Below, in pieces: positions 23,560 to 33,950 of a stretch of DNA of 64,000 nt; the first letter of the stretch is position 1; each line of letters starts with the position of its first letter. Location: positions 65,618,823-65,682,822 of the forward strand of contig NC_080419.1 of assembly GCF_029873635.1 (NCBI RefSeq), read 5' to 3'. Source of the stretch: Malania oleifera. Its lineage: Eukaryota; Streptophyta; Magnoliopsida; Santalales; Ximeniaceae. The position numbers were made by a program, and so were the translations under genes. The notes beneath the pieces were generated by a model that did not search any database, was not told the DNA's origin, and saw only the letters and a program-made list of their open reading frames with translations.

Positions 23560-23985
23560 TCAGCATCGTGTTTTATGGGCCATCAAACAGATTAAATTTT
23601 CACTTAATGATGCCAAGGGTTTAAGGTCATTGTAGGTATGTGAGCTTGAAGAGTTTAAGAGGGGTGCTTACGACAATGCTCGCTAAGTCAAGGAGCAGAT
23701 GAAGTTGCTATATGACATGAAAATCAAAGACAAGCAACTTTTCCCTTCTCAGCAAGTGCTTCTCTATGATTCCATATTGCATGTGTTTCCTGGGAAACTG
23801 AAGTCCTGATGGGGTGGCCCTTATGCCATTGAAAAAGTTCATTCTCATGGCACGGTAGAGATTATAGATCCAAAGAGTGGCAACCGCTTCATAGTCAATG
23901 GACAACGTCTAAAACCCTTCATGACTCCATTCGATCTCAATAAAGAGGTCTTGCTTCTACAACGTCCTCTGACCTTTCTATTTTA
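23560..23985 (+). pseudogene. Athila-like integrase C-terminus
   Basis: Translation gives LEEFKRGAYDNAR, then KEQMKLLYDMKIKDKQ, LLYDSILHVFPGKLKS, WGGPYAIEKVHSHGTVEI and NGQRLKPF. This is the ordered C-terminal module of Athila/Tat-type Gypsy integrases (GPF-type sequence followed by a VNGxRLKPF end). A stop lies between KS and WG near 23809 and another near 23683. The catalytic core, reverse transcriptase and gag are not present upstream, so only the last part of pol survives. Confidence 0.8.
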
Positions 23986-25410
23986 ATATTTTTATTTTTC
24001 ATTTATTTTTCATTTTTTTATTTGTTTTTATTTGCATCTTTCTTTTCTTTTTTTAGTTACATTACTCGGTAGTGATGTTCTATTAGTTTGTACATCCGTG
24101 CACATTTTTTCTATTTCCCCTACGCTTTCACATTGAGGACAATGTTCCACTTTAGTTAGGGGGGGGGGTTGAGCATTTGCATATGACACTATGCACGTAT
24201 ACTTGCTGGGTTTTATACTAATTTAAACAAAAAAGAGCTTTGAGGAATTACATGATTATGTCATGATTAACACTGAGAGAACACCCATGGCGACTATGAC
24301 ACCTTGTGAGATATCCTTGAGCTATTTATCGTCCTTTTGATTGTTAACATCAAATCAGAGTTCATGAAACTTGATTCTCCTTTCTTTTGGACGATTCTTT
24401 GTACACTAGTATCTGTTTTTGACTTGCTAGCCTAGAGTTGACATCTAGTGGGGAGATAGAAACCTAAGTCTTGTAGCCTACTCAAGATGTGAAGGTTGAA
24501 CCACCCCTAGAAATAGACTTAGTTCATGGACCATTGTTTGAGCTTAATTCCTATTGATGGTATAAAGACAACAAAAGAAGTGTAATGATTGTCCTAATTG
24601 GTGAAGAAAAGATAGAAATTGAAGAATGAGTAGAAGAAAGAATAAGAAATAGAAATGCACATGAAATAAAATGCTAATGCCCGCCCCACAAAAATACCAC
24701 AAAAAGTCAAGGACACGACACATGTTCTCCACATGCAAAGATTCTTCAATCGTTTAATGCCTTAGACGTATTCACGTCAAGTTTTTGAATAAGTTGATCT
24801 AGGGTGGTCTCAGTTGGACATGGCAAGTAGGTGAGAAGATTCTAAGTTAAAGGACCCGACACCTCATAGATAGGTTAGATCCATCTCAAACTAGTCCACT
24901 TCACATACTTAGCATTTTTTCATTGCAATATGTGGGATGTTTGATCGTGACACTCCTCCTCACATATGACGAGTGAACCCATTCCTTTTGAGTGTTCTTG
25001 AAGGTATACCAGTTAGGTCGAGTCAAAATGACCATTCTGTAAGTGTCCATTGGTATCCTAGGTGTAAGGAATCACACACATCACACACACCTCGAGATTT
25101 TACCTATTTATACTCAAACTTATATGACCGCATTAACTCTGAATTGTACTGCTAGTTAACTTCAAGTGAGTATACGGTTCTTAATAGCTATATAATGATA
25201 AAACTTGCATGAGTGACGTACTTCGGAGATGTGTGCATTGAACGTGAATGAGCTTGTGTGAAATTCAGTTATATTCTTGTATGTGAAACGATGTGATTGT
25301 GTTGTATGGACATTGATTGCATGTTCGCAGGAGTTAGTAATTGTGGATACCGCCTTGAAATTCATTCACGTTATTTGCTAGAGACTAGCAAAATGTTAGT
25401 TAGGGGGGTG
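23986..25410 (+). mobile_element. Athila-like 3' untranslated region
   Basis: Follows the integrase tail. It has TTGAGGACAATGTTCCACTT and a G9 run (24133-24170), as often seen downstream of Athila/Tat pol, then long non-coding DNA. From 24697 it repeats 21555-22269 and ends in the polypurine TTAGTTAGGGGGGTG before the LTR at 25411. No env-like frame was recognised. Confidence 0.6.
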
Positions 25411-26315
25411 TGACTACGCACTTAAACTGTGTAATTAGGTGTTTTTATTCGTGCATTGGGGCTTATATTTGTAATTAAATGCCTAATTATGCTCAATATG
25501 TTAACACAGTGTCTTATTTATAATATTTTGGTTCTATTGAGCAATTCATGAATTTTTGACATTTTTTTATCATAGAAAAATTATCAAGAGCTAAAATTGG
25601 CATCAGTTTGTAATTCACACATAACTTTTCCATCCAAGTTTTGATCGAGATGATTTGAAATTTTGGAAAAAGATGAGAAGATTATCTAAAATTTTCATGT
25701 TTTGAGCTTCAAGAGAAATTGGCTTTAGGAGAGTCAAAACGGGGCTCGCTTGAGAAGAAATAAAAAGAAGAAGAAAGAAAGAAAAGAAAAAAATAAAAAA
25801 TATATAGCTGATGTGACCCGGCCACGTAGCCGAGTCGGGTCTTCTTATCTAAGGCTCACTAGACGTAGGGCATCACGTCCTCCCCTTATATATTTTTTCC
25901 CTTCAAGCCAGCACGCACCCCTGCTCTCTCCTTCCCTTCCCTCTCTTACTTTCCCTTCTCCCTTCTTTCCCTTCCTTCTTCCTTCTGCAGCTCTCTCTTC
26001 TCTCTTGGCTCTCTCTCCCTTAGTCTCCTTCTCTTTCTCCTTCTCCCCACTTCTTCCTCCCTTTCCTGCAACACCAGGCCACCACCAGTTCCCTTTTTCT
26101 TTCCCTCTCTCGGCCAACTCTCTTCCTCCCTGTGCTTCTACAACTCAGCCATCTACTCCAAGTGCCTTCCTCCATTGTTGCTTGCTGCCAGCCCCATAGA
26201 CCCGCGAAGCCACTGCTGCAGCTGCTATCATGGAACACCCAGCCACCGTCTCCAGTATGCCAAGAACTCCTATACTTGGGATAGCTTCCAAGCTACTCAT
26301 TTTTCGAGTGAGTCA
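25411..26315 (+). mobile_element. Athila-like 3' LTR
   Basis: Starts TGACTACGCACTTAAACTGT and ends AACTCCTATACTTGGGATAG ... CGAGTGAGTCA, matching both ends of the solo LTR at 7798-9480. It is 905 bp with a CT-rich centre (25915-26140). A long open frame through that centre (25750-26199) is low-complexity and not a gene. Confidence 0.7.
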
Positions 26316-26324
26316 CATATGTGA

Positions 26325-26404
26325 TTGCTAAAACTAAAAAGAATTAATAAAGAAAATTTTAAATTCCAATTCACCCCCCTCTTGGGAGTACACCTTACTT
26401 TTCA
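26325..26404 (+). mobile_element. Copia 5' LTR end fragment
   Basis: Only the last roughly 80 bp of a Sirevirus-type LTR remain: AATTCACCCCCCTCTTGGGA then CTTTTCA. Compare the ends of the LTRs at 48274 and, reversed, at 30331. It is followed at once by a primer-binding site. Confidence 0.7.
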
Positions 26405-26405
26405 A

Positions 26406-26417
26406 TTGGTATTAGAG
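26406..26417 (+). promoter_or_regulatory. Primer-binding site, initiator Met tRNA type
   Basis: TTGGTATTAGAG, one mismatch from the usual TGGTATCAGAGC family sequence complementary to the initiator tRNA 3' end, one base after the LTR end. Confidence 0.7.
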
Positions 26418-26462
26418 AGAGGTTGTAGTAAATCTTAACCTAAAAGCTACACAAAGATCCCT

Positions 26463-28300
26463 ATGGCACACCTAGGTGTATCTCCCTTTGCCGAGGGTCA
26501 ATCCTTTTATAGACCACCCCTCTTTTGTGGTGTAAACTACACCTTTCAGAATTAAAAATGATAATTTACTTACAAACTATGGATTGGAAAGCATGGAAAG
26601 TTGTCACACAAGGTGACCGTATCCCCACTAAAATTGTGGATGGTAAAGAAATACCTAAAATGAAAAAGAGATGACCGACAATGACCATAAGATGTTGCAA
26701 GTAAATTCATGTGTTATGAGTGCAATATATTGTGCTTTTGATGTAAATAAATTCAATAGGGTCATGGCATATAAATCAGCAAAAGAAATATGGGAAAAAT
26801 TAGAGGTAACCAATGAAGGAACAACTGATGTTAGAGATAGTAGAATTGACATGCTCACAAGCGAGTATGAAGCTTTTAGGATGAACCTGGATGAGACTAT
26901 CGCTAGTATGTACACTAGGTTCATCCATATAATAAACTCCCTTAATGCCTTAGGAAAGAATTACTCAACTTATGAAATGATCCGAAAAATTCTTAGAGGA
27001 CTTCCATCGATTTGGGAACCTAAGGCCACTACAATAACTTAAGGAAGAAGTTTGAAAAACACCTCCCTAGATGAATTAATAGGATCCCTACTCACATATG
27101 AGATGACAATAAATGAAAGAACTAGAGGAAAATCTAAAGCCAAGGAATCTGTTGCATTTAAAGCCTCAAATGAAAGAGGAAGAGGTAATGGATGTAAATG
27201 ATATAGCCCTCATAACTAAGAAACTTGCAAAATTCCTTAGAAAGAGGAATAAATTTACTATAAAATTTCAAGACTCTAAATCAGATGAGGCGAAACCAAT
27301 AAAAAGGAAGCAAAGAAAGAACCTCCTGCATGCTATAATTGCAAGAAAGTTGGACACATAAATCCGGATTGTCCACAACTCAAGAAGGATTTTAAAAAGA
27401 AAAAGAAAAAGGCAATGAAAGCCACTACATGGAACAATAGAAGTTCTCGTAGCTCCAAATGTGAATCAAATGACCAAGAGATTGCAAATGGTTGTCTTAT
27501 GGTATGGGACGATGATGAAGTACAGAGCTCCTTATCCAAATCATTTAATGATTCTTGTGATGATTCATCTAATGAATCCAGTGATGAGAGTAGACCATCT
27601 TATGAAGAACTACAAACAGAATTATTGAAAGTTCATAAGATTCTAGTTAAAGTAACTAAACGATATATTTCATTGAAAAATAAGAATGAAGCTATAATGA
27701 AAGAATTAGAATAAAAAAAATCTTGCTGAAAAAGAAATGGATTTAAAAATCAAGAGATTGGAAAGCAAGAATGAAAAAGTAATAAAAGAACTAAAAGATC
27801 TAAGATCTCAAACTTCTATTGAAAAGGATTTAGTCATTGATGAACTTGAAACCAAATTAAATCAGATGACTAAAGAATTTGTAAGGATGCAAGCTAACTA
27901 CAAAGGAATAAAAGATTCAAAAATACTTTTTTTTGAAAAGAAAATTGAGGATCAAAATAAAATAATCTACAATTTTACTAGAGGAAAGGAAAACCATGAT
28001 AAAATGATTGGATCACAAAGAATGTCTTTGGATAAAGAATGTATAAGATTCAACGGAGTAGAGAACACAAGGAAAAAGAACCTCTACATGGGGTACTTTG
28101 TAAAAGCCTCTAAAGACTATGTTAGTACCTCCTCGAATGCTTACACACATACAACATGCTTTCTATGTAAGGAGAAATGACACAATAAGTTTGAATGTCC
28201 ATTAAAGATAAATGGTGTGAAAACTAAGCAAGTTTGGAAAGTAAAAGAAACATCTCTTGTTAAACCATCAAGACCTAACAAATTATGAGTACCAAGATGA
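26463..28300 (+). pseudogene. Sirevirus-like Copia gag, broken
   Basis: ATG at 26463 begins MAHLGVSPFAEGQS, as in related Copia gag leaders, but the frame breaks near 26552. The gag core follows in 26671-27042: ALDVNxFNRVM-type FDVNKFNRVM, KEIWEKLEVT, RIDMLTSEYEAF and ILRGLPSIWEPKA. A CCHC knuckle CYNCKKVGHINPDC lies at about 27331-27372 in a shifted frame. After it come acidic Ser/Asp-rich and coiled-coil-like Lys/Glu-rich segments (27415-28180). Homology to the Copia at 46339-55989 ends near 28300 with no protease. At least five stops or shifts are present. Confidence 0.85.
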
Positions 28301-28639
28301 AAGCCTAGTTCACAAAACAAGGACTCCAGAGATCTTAGGAATAGTTGTTCTTATTAGGAATTAAGAAGGATAAATGTGTACTTAAATGAAAAGATGGTAA
28401 TGCCTCCATAGCCTACAAGGTTTGAAGTAGCCAATCTTAAGAGATTTAGCAATGACTATAAATGTGCTCAGATAGTAGATAAATACTTAGAAATGTAAGT
28501 TACTAATAGAGATGTTTACTATACTAGAGACCGTGAGAAGTTGAGTAAAAATAAGAAATCTAATACATAAATTCAAAGTCTACCTTGACCATCCATATCA
28601 TGGTAAATAATTCATTAAAAGGGATGATATAGCCTAAAC
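28301..28639. other. Unassigned spacer
   Basis: AT-rich DNA between the gag remnant and the minisatellite array. No frame longer than a few dozen codons and no recognised motif. Confidence 0.4.
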
Positions 28640-29975
28640 CTTATGTTGACACCCCAATTTTAACTAGGCCTTTCTGAGCAGACCTCATGTCAAAACTTCC
28701 CACACTGCTTGTGGACCCCACACATCTTTGTAGTTCACACGGCTCGTGGACCCCATATGACTTGTAGGTCCCACAACCTAACATGCTTGTGCATGCTAGC
28801 TCGAGTTCCTATAACCCTCACACAGCTTGTAGGCCCCACATATCTCCATTGGGCCCCACATGGTTTGTGGGCCCCACATCTTCTGGTATTCTAGTTTGGA
28901 TTCCTACATCCGATGCACGTTACCCCTTTTGGCACGCTAGCTCGAATTCCTACATCCGGTGCACGTTACCCCTTTTGGTACGCCAGCTCGGATTCCTACA
29001 TCCGGTGCACGTTACCCCTTTGGTATGCTAGCTCGGATTCCTATATCCGGTGCATGCTGGCTCAAGTTCCTATAACCCTCACATGGCTCGTGGACCCCAC
29101 ATGGCTTGTAGGCCCCAAATATCTCCATTGGGCCCCACATGGTTTGTGGGCCCCATATATCTTGGTACGCTAGCTCGGATTCCTACATCTGGTGCCTGTT
29201 ACCCCTTTTGGTATGCTAGCTCGGATTCCTACATCCGGTGCACGTTACCCCTTTGGTACGCTTTCACTAGCTCGGGTTCCTATATCCGGTGCGTTCTAGC
29301 TCAGGTTCCCGTAACCCTTACACGGCTCGTGGACCCCACTTGGCTTGTTGACCCCACATGTCTCCATTAGACACCACATGGCTTGTGGACCCCACGTGTC
29401 TCCATTGGAACCCACATGATTTGTGGGCCCCACCTCTCCTAGTACGCTAGCTCGAAGTCCTACATCTGATGCATGTTACCCCTTTTGGTATGCTAGCTCG
29501 GATTCCTACATTCGGTGCACATTACCCCTTTGGTAAGCTAGTTCGGATTCCTACATCCAGTGCATGTTACCCCTTTGGTACGCTAACTCGGATTCCTATA
29601 TTCGGTGCATGTTGGCTCGGGTTCCCATAACCCTCACATGGCTCGTGGACCCCACATGGTTTGTGGGCCCCACATCTCCTGGTATGCTAGCCCGGATTCC
29701 TACATCTAGTGCACATTAACCTTTTTGGTACACTAGCTCGGATTCCTAAATCCGGTGCATGTTACCCTTTTGGTACGCTAGCTCGGATTCCTACATCTGG
29801 TGCACGTTACCCCTTTGGAACGCTAGTTTGGATTCCTATATCCAGTGCATCTTGGCTCGACTTCCCATAACCCTCACACAACTCGTGGATCCCACGTTGG
29901 TCGTGGACCCCACATAGTATGTGGGCCCCACACATCTCCGTTGGGCTCTGTACGACTTCTAAGACCCCCGTATTA
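28640..29975. repeat. GC-rich higher-order minisatellite array
   Basis: About 1.3 kb made of two alternating blocks. Block 1 is a unit of about 46 bp, GCTAGCTCGGATTCCTACAT then CCGGTGCACGTTACCCCTTT and TGGTAC, often two or three copies in a row. Block 2 is rich in GTGGGCCCCACATGG-type words. The block 2 opening (GG/AGCTC..GTTCC(T/C)(A/G)TAACCCTCAC) recurs near 28797, 29056, 29297, 29612 and 29851, giving higher-order units of about 240-315 bp. Open frames across it encode only repeated Trp/Pro/His-rich peptides and are artefacts. Confidence 0.9.
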
Positions 29976-29980
29976 TTAAT

Positions 29981-29989
29981 TTGTTGTTG

Positions 29990-30060
<71 letters not shown>
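29981..30060. repeat. (TTG)n(TTA)n microsatellite
   Basis: Four TTG units followed by about 22 TTA units. A long poly-Tyr frame across it is an artefact. Confidence 0.95.
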
Positions 30061-30063
<3 letters not shown>

Positions 30064-30087
30064 ATTATTTATCTAATTTGTCAAATG

Positions 30088-30330
30088 CAAGCATGCTTTG
30101 TTCCCTCCATCATCACTCACCACATGCTTTGTTCCCCTCCTTATCATTTCATCCCATACTATATTCCTTTCATCATCACTCACCACATGCTTTGTTTCCC
30201 TCTTTATCATTCATCCCATACTATATTCCCTTCATCATTCTTCACCCCATCCTTTGTTCCCCCATCATCACTCACCCTATGTTTTGTTCCACTCTTTATC
30301 ATTTTATCTCATGCTATATTCCTTCCATCA
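30088..30330. repeat. ~63-bp tandem repeat
   Basis: About four diverged copies built from CATGCTTTGTTCCC, TCATCACTCACC and ATCCCATACTATATTCC, with two short variants lacking the middle part. It ends exactly where the Sirevirus A LTR begins at 30331. Confidence 0.8.
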
Positions 30331-31972
30331 TGAAATTAGGATAGCTTCCCAAGAGGGGGGTTGAATTGGTATTTTTAAAATTATTTTAATTTTAATTCTT
30401 AATTATCAATCAATCACAACAATTGAATATGAAAACAATTCAATCCACAATCAATCAAAAACTCAATCACCTTGTAATAAATTGCTGAATTTGTATAAGC
30501 CCTATGTTTGTACAAAAAATCACAAGTCTTCCTTATGTTTAGCTTTTAAAGAAACTTTTAGATTAATAAGTTTCGGTCGATCAACCAACGTAGTTCCTTT
30601 TGGTTTCCGCAATCAATGCTGATCAAACCAAAAACAAATTATCGTCCGGTCTATTTAACAACTAAACACTCAGAATTAATTAATTAAAAGCATACATGCA
30701 GATTATAAGTATTTGCTGAAAAAGTAAAGAGTAAGGAAGAAGAAAAACACAAGATTTTACGAGGTTCAGCTTATACCCAACCTACATCCTCGCCTTTGGA
30801 AAATCACCAAAGGATTCACTCGTTTAGTTCCATTGACGGGTGGAACAATACCGATTACAAAACACTCCATTCGTTAGGTTAGAGCCCGCCTCTCCAAATG
30901 ATATTCCCTCATTTGGTCCAACGATTCTATAGCTCTGAATTGTCTATGAATAAGAATTAAGATAAAGAAATTTCGTGTACATGAAAACACTCTCACGGAA
31001 GAGTAGGTTAGTACAATAATCAGCACAACAATACTTCAAAGTAATTCGAATATAAAAGAATTTGAAGCTCAATACTTAGTATGAATCACTAAATATCTTT
31101 CAAAATGTGAAAGATTCTGACTTTGAAAGCTTTGCTTCGAAGTATGAATCAGTAGTAACTGAGTAGTTGAACACAAGAGAGTTTGAAAGCTTTTGAGAAC
31201 TTTGAATGCTTAAAGATTGCTTGGTGTGTGAAATCTTTGAAGATTGAGGCTATTTATAGATATTTAGAAGCAATTCCTTACCCCCAAAGTTTCCTTAAAA
31301 TAGTTTCCAAGTATTTTAAAATAATTATGTCCAAAACCATTGTTTAAAAAATCTTCTTGCTAAGAGTTTTTAAGCCAACGTTCGAGTGGCAGTCGCCTGT
31401 CACAGAACAAACTCTCAACACAGAATACTGCCAGTCACCTGCCAGAACCAAGGCAGTCGCCTATCATGTTCAGGCAGGTGACTGACAGGTTTAGGCAGTC
31501 GCCTGTCTTACTACTGACTTGTTAAAAAACCTTTTACTTAATTTGGCAGTCGCCTGCCATATCATGGTAGTCGCCTGGTCCTTCATTAAAAAAAATTTTC
31601 TTTTTCAAAACCCTTTCTTTTCTTTAAAAAATATTTTCTTGAATTTCTAAAAGCTTCAATCCAATTTATATCTGAAATTAACTTGAAGTACTTACATTTA
31701 GAATATCTTAAAAAAATGATCTTTTGTTCTTCAATCTTGTTCTTCCGTCATCTTTAAGTCTTCAATCTTTTCTTTGAGCTTTCACAAATATATCTTTAAT
31801 CCTCATGCTCTTTAAGATCTCTTTGTAATCCATAAGCTTCCTTATGCTTTTGAGCTTTGTCACTTCCTTTAAGCTTTGTCTTTTTCCTAAAAAATTTTCA
31901 CTTGAATCATATTAAACATATCATTAATTTTTTATCATCAAAATAAGAATTGTAAGCCTTTTTAGGCCAACA
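30331..31972 (-). mobile_element. Sirevirus A 3' LTR, minus strand
   Basis: On the minus strand it starts TGTTGGCCTAAAAAGGC at 31972, directly after a polypurine tract (AAAAAGGGGGAGAT), and ends CTCTTGGGAAGCTATCCTAA then TTTCA at 30331. It is 1642 bp. It holds a GGCAGTCGCCTG island at 31386-31582. The five bases outside the left end are CATCA; the other end of the element is gone, so no target duplication can be tested. Confidence 0.85.
31386..31582. repeat. GGCAGTCGCCTG motif island in LTR A
   Basis: About eight spaced copies of (G)GCAGTCGCCTG(CC) or close variants. A second island of the same motif is at 33776-33940 inside the element. Confidence 0.85.
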
Positions 31973-32422
31973 ATCTCCCCCTTTTTGATGATGACAAATC
32001 GAGAGCAAAAATAATAAGAATTAATACTCATGGCTCCCCCTATCAATAAGCATGATGTATTTTTATAAGTATGATCCATATATAAGTCCAAGAATAATCC
32101 ATGAATAAACCATACATACAAGTACAAAACCCATCCATTTAGAATTTTGCAAACGATAAGATATGATCCATATAAGTACAAGTTATGCAAACCATAAGAT
32201 ATGATCCATATAAGTACAAGTTATGCAAACCATAACATATATTTTTGCACTCACTTCTCTTAAACATTTCTCCCATTTTGGACATCAATCAAAAAGGAGA
32301 AAGAAAAACAAAAATAGAGAAATGCTGCAATACAAAATACTACTTTTAGAACATCAAGAACAAACTATCCGATAAATCTTTAATACATAAAAGTGATAAA
32401 TATTTTATAGATGAAAAACACA
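31973..32422 (-). other. Sirevirus A 3' untranslated region
   Basis: Lies between the additional ORF and the 3' LTR. Polypurine tracts read on the minus strand include the terminal one at 31973-31985 and others near 32034 and 32268-32300. The phrase TTGATGTCCAAAATGGGAGA is shared in form with the plus-strand Copia leader TTGATGTCAAAAGGGGGAGA. Short imperfect repeats of ATATGATCCATATAAGTACA occur near 32160-32225. Confidence 0.7.
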
Positions 32423-33624
32423 TCATTCAGAAGCTTCCATAGATCCACTCTCATCATCTTCTTTCTCTTGTTCATCAGATTCATCACCACTTGATGTAGC
32501 AGAGCTGATATTCATAGGAGATTTGCCTTTATAAGAGCTGGCCAACTGTTGTTCTATGTTATCAACTCACTTATCAATATTTGAACAATGAGTTTCTATA
32601 GAAGAAACCTTCTCTTGCAGAGTACCAAATCCAGATTTCATTCCATCACTGAAAGTCATATAATGATGAAAAAATGGAACAAACCATGAAGGTGTTTCAG
32701 GATCAAGATGAACTAATGGTGTTGGGACGGAAGATGAAGGAGGTGGTGGAGCAGATGATACATGCCGATGTCCTTTATGAAACCATCCTTGAGGAGAGTT
32801 CTTATAGCCCATACGTTTAAGAACGGTATCAGAAAAAATATCATAATAAGTCTTGCTAATGAAGTTAAATGATGCTGTTAGAATATTAAAATGAGCAAAA
32901 ACCATATTTAACATCCCAGCATATGGTAGAACAATACGAGGAGCATCAACTTTCATGATAATCCAATGGATAATTAAACTTGGAAGATCCATCTTTTTTC
33001 CTTTGAGAATACACCACATTACAAAACAATCTAGGAATGAAATATAATCATGAGAACCAGATCGTGGTAAGATGTTGTTTGTAATGAGTTTGTGTAGAAT
33101 TAGAGCCTTCAGATTAAGCTATTTGTAAAGAGGAGGATGTCCAAAATTAACAGGAGTTTCAGTTATGACTAGAGGAAAAAAATCTTGTGGAGTAAAACCC
33201 TGAGCCATAATCTACTATTTCTCAATAATGTGAACCTCAAAATCCCCTGGCTTGATTCGAAGAATCTTTCCCAAAGATATGGGAGTTAGATGAATATTTT
33301 TCCCAAGTAGATTTTTTTTTATCCCATTATCACATCGTTCCATATTAGCATAGAAAATCCGAACAACGTTGGGATAATATCCTTTAGCTTGATAAGTAAT
33401 AAACTTATCCCATCCAATATTCTTAAGAGTTCCATGATTTTAGAAAAATTTGTATTGAAGAAAGTTACGTCAAGAACTTTACCTAAAATAGGTTCAGCTG
33501 AAGCAATCTGATTCCGATAAAGTTGCTTAGTGTGTGAAGTCACCAACCATTTCTCCGCTTCATCATCATTGATTCTTATTGAAGACGAAGAACCCTTAAC
33601 ACCAACTGATTTGGATCGTGGCAT
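32423..33624 (-). pseudogene. Additional 3' ORF of Sirevirus A
   Basis: Sense-strand ORF downstream of RNase H, about 400 codons before decay. It begins MPRSKSVGVKGSSSS at 33624, followed by KQLYRNQI and EPILGKVLDVTFF. The middle has WCILKGKKMDLPSLI and ILPYAGMLNMVFAHF-type sequence, a proline-rich spacer and W(F)VPFFHHY, then a coiled-coil-like stretch and an acidic Ser/Asp/Glu tail ending at 32423. One frameshift lies between 33319 and 33019, and a TGA lies just before 32567. Homologues are at 44116-45375 and 62629-63885. SIRE-type Sireviruses are known to carry an env-like ORF at this position. This protein also resembles what databases call 'putative plant transposon protein'. I see no clear signal peptide or membrane span, so the function is unknown. 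Confidence 0.75.
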
Positions 33625-33775
33625 ATTTGTATGGAGGAGAAGAACAGAGAAACCCTAGATTAAGTTCGTGATTTGATAAGTAGGAAGGATTACAATCTTT
33701 GTTTCGAGCTGATTTGATCAAGGTATTTGTATGGAAAAAGATAAAGAAGATGATTTTGAGAGAGAAGGATGAAGA

Positions 33776-33940
33776 AGCAGGCGCCTGGTGGAAGTTAAAA
33801 TGACTTAAAATAGGGTTTTAAACCCTACTCTCCGTGAGGCAGTTGCCTGCTTAAATGTGGTAGGCGCCTGTCTATGTGGAATTTGAAAAGTCAGTAGCCT
33901 GGCAGTCACCCGGCACCTTGGTGGTAGTCGCCTGCCAAGC
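33776..33940. repeat. Second GGCAGTCGCCTG island, element A
   Basis: Copies of GCAGGCGCCTGG, GGCAGTTGCCTGC, GTAGGCGCCTGT, GGCAGTCACCCGG and GTAGTCGCCTGCC lie in the gap between the RNase H stop (33951) and the additional ORF start (33624). It is the same motif as in this element's LTR. Confidence 0.85.
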
Positions 33941-33950
33941 AAAACAAAGT

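Noticed and set aside
25750..26199. 149-codon Ser/Pro/Leu-rich open frame
   Set aside because: Low-complexity CT-rich DNA in the middle of an Athila-like LTR; the reverse strand is equally open and no start or domain support exists.
28709..29370. Overlapping Trp/Pro/His-rich frames
   Set aside because: All lie in the minisatellite array; the peptide repeats simply follow the DNA repeats.
28640..29975. CRISPR-like array
   Set aside because: Units have no constant repeat with unique spacers; the spacing parts are themselves repeated, and this is plant nuclear DNA.
29919..30344. 141-codon frame with a long poly-Tyr run
   Set aside because: Created by the (TTA)n microsatellite and a 63-bp tandem repeat.
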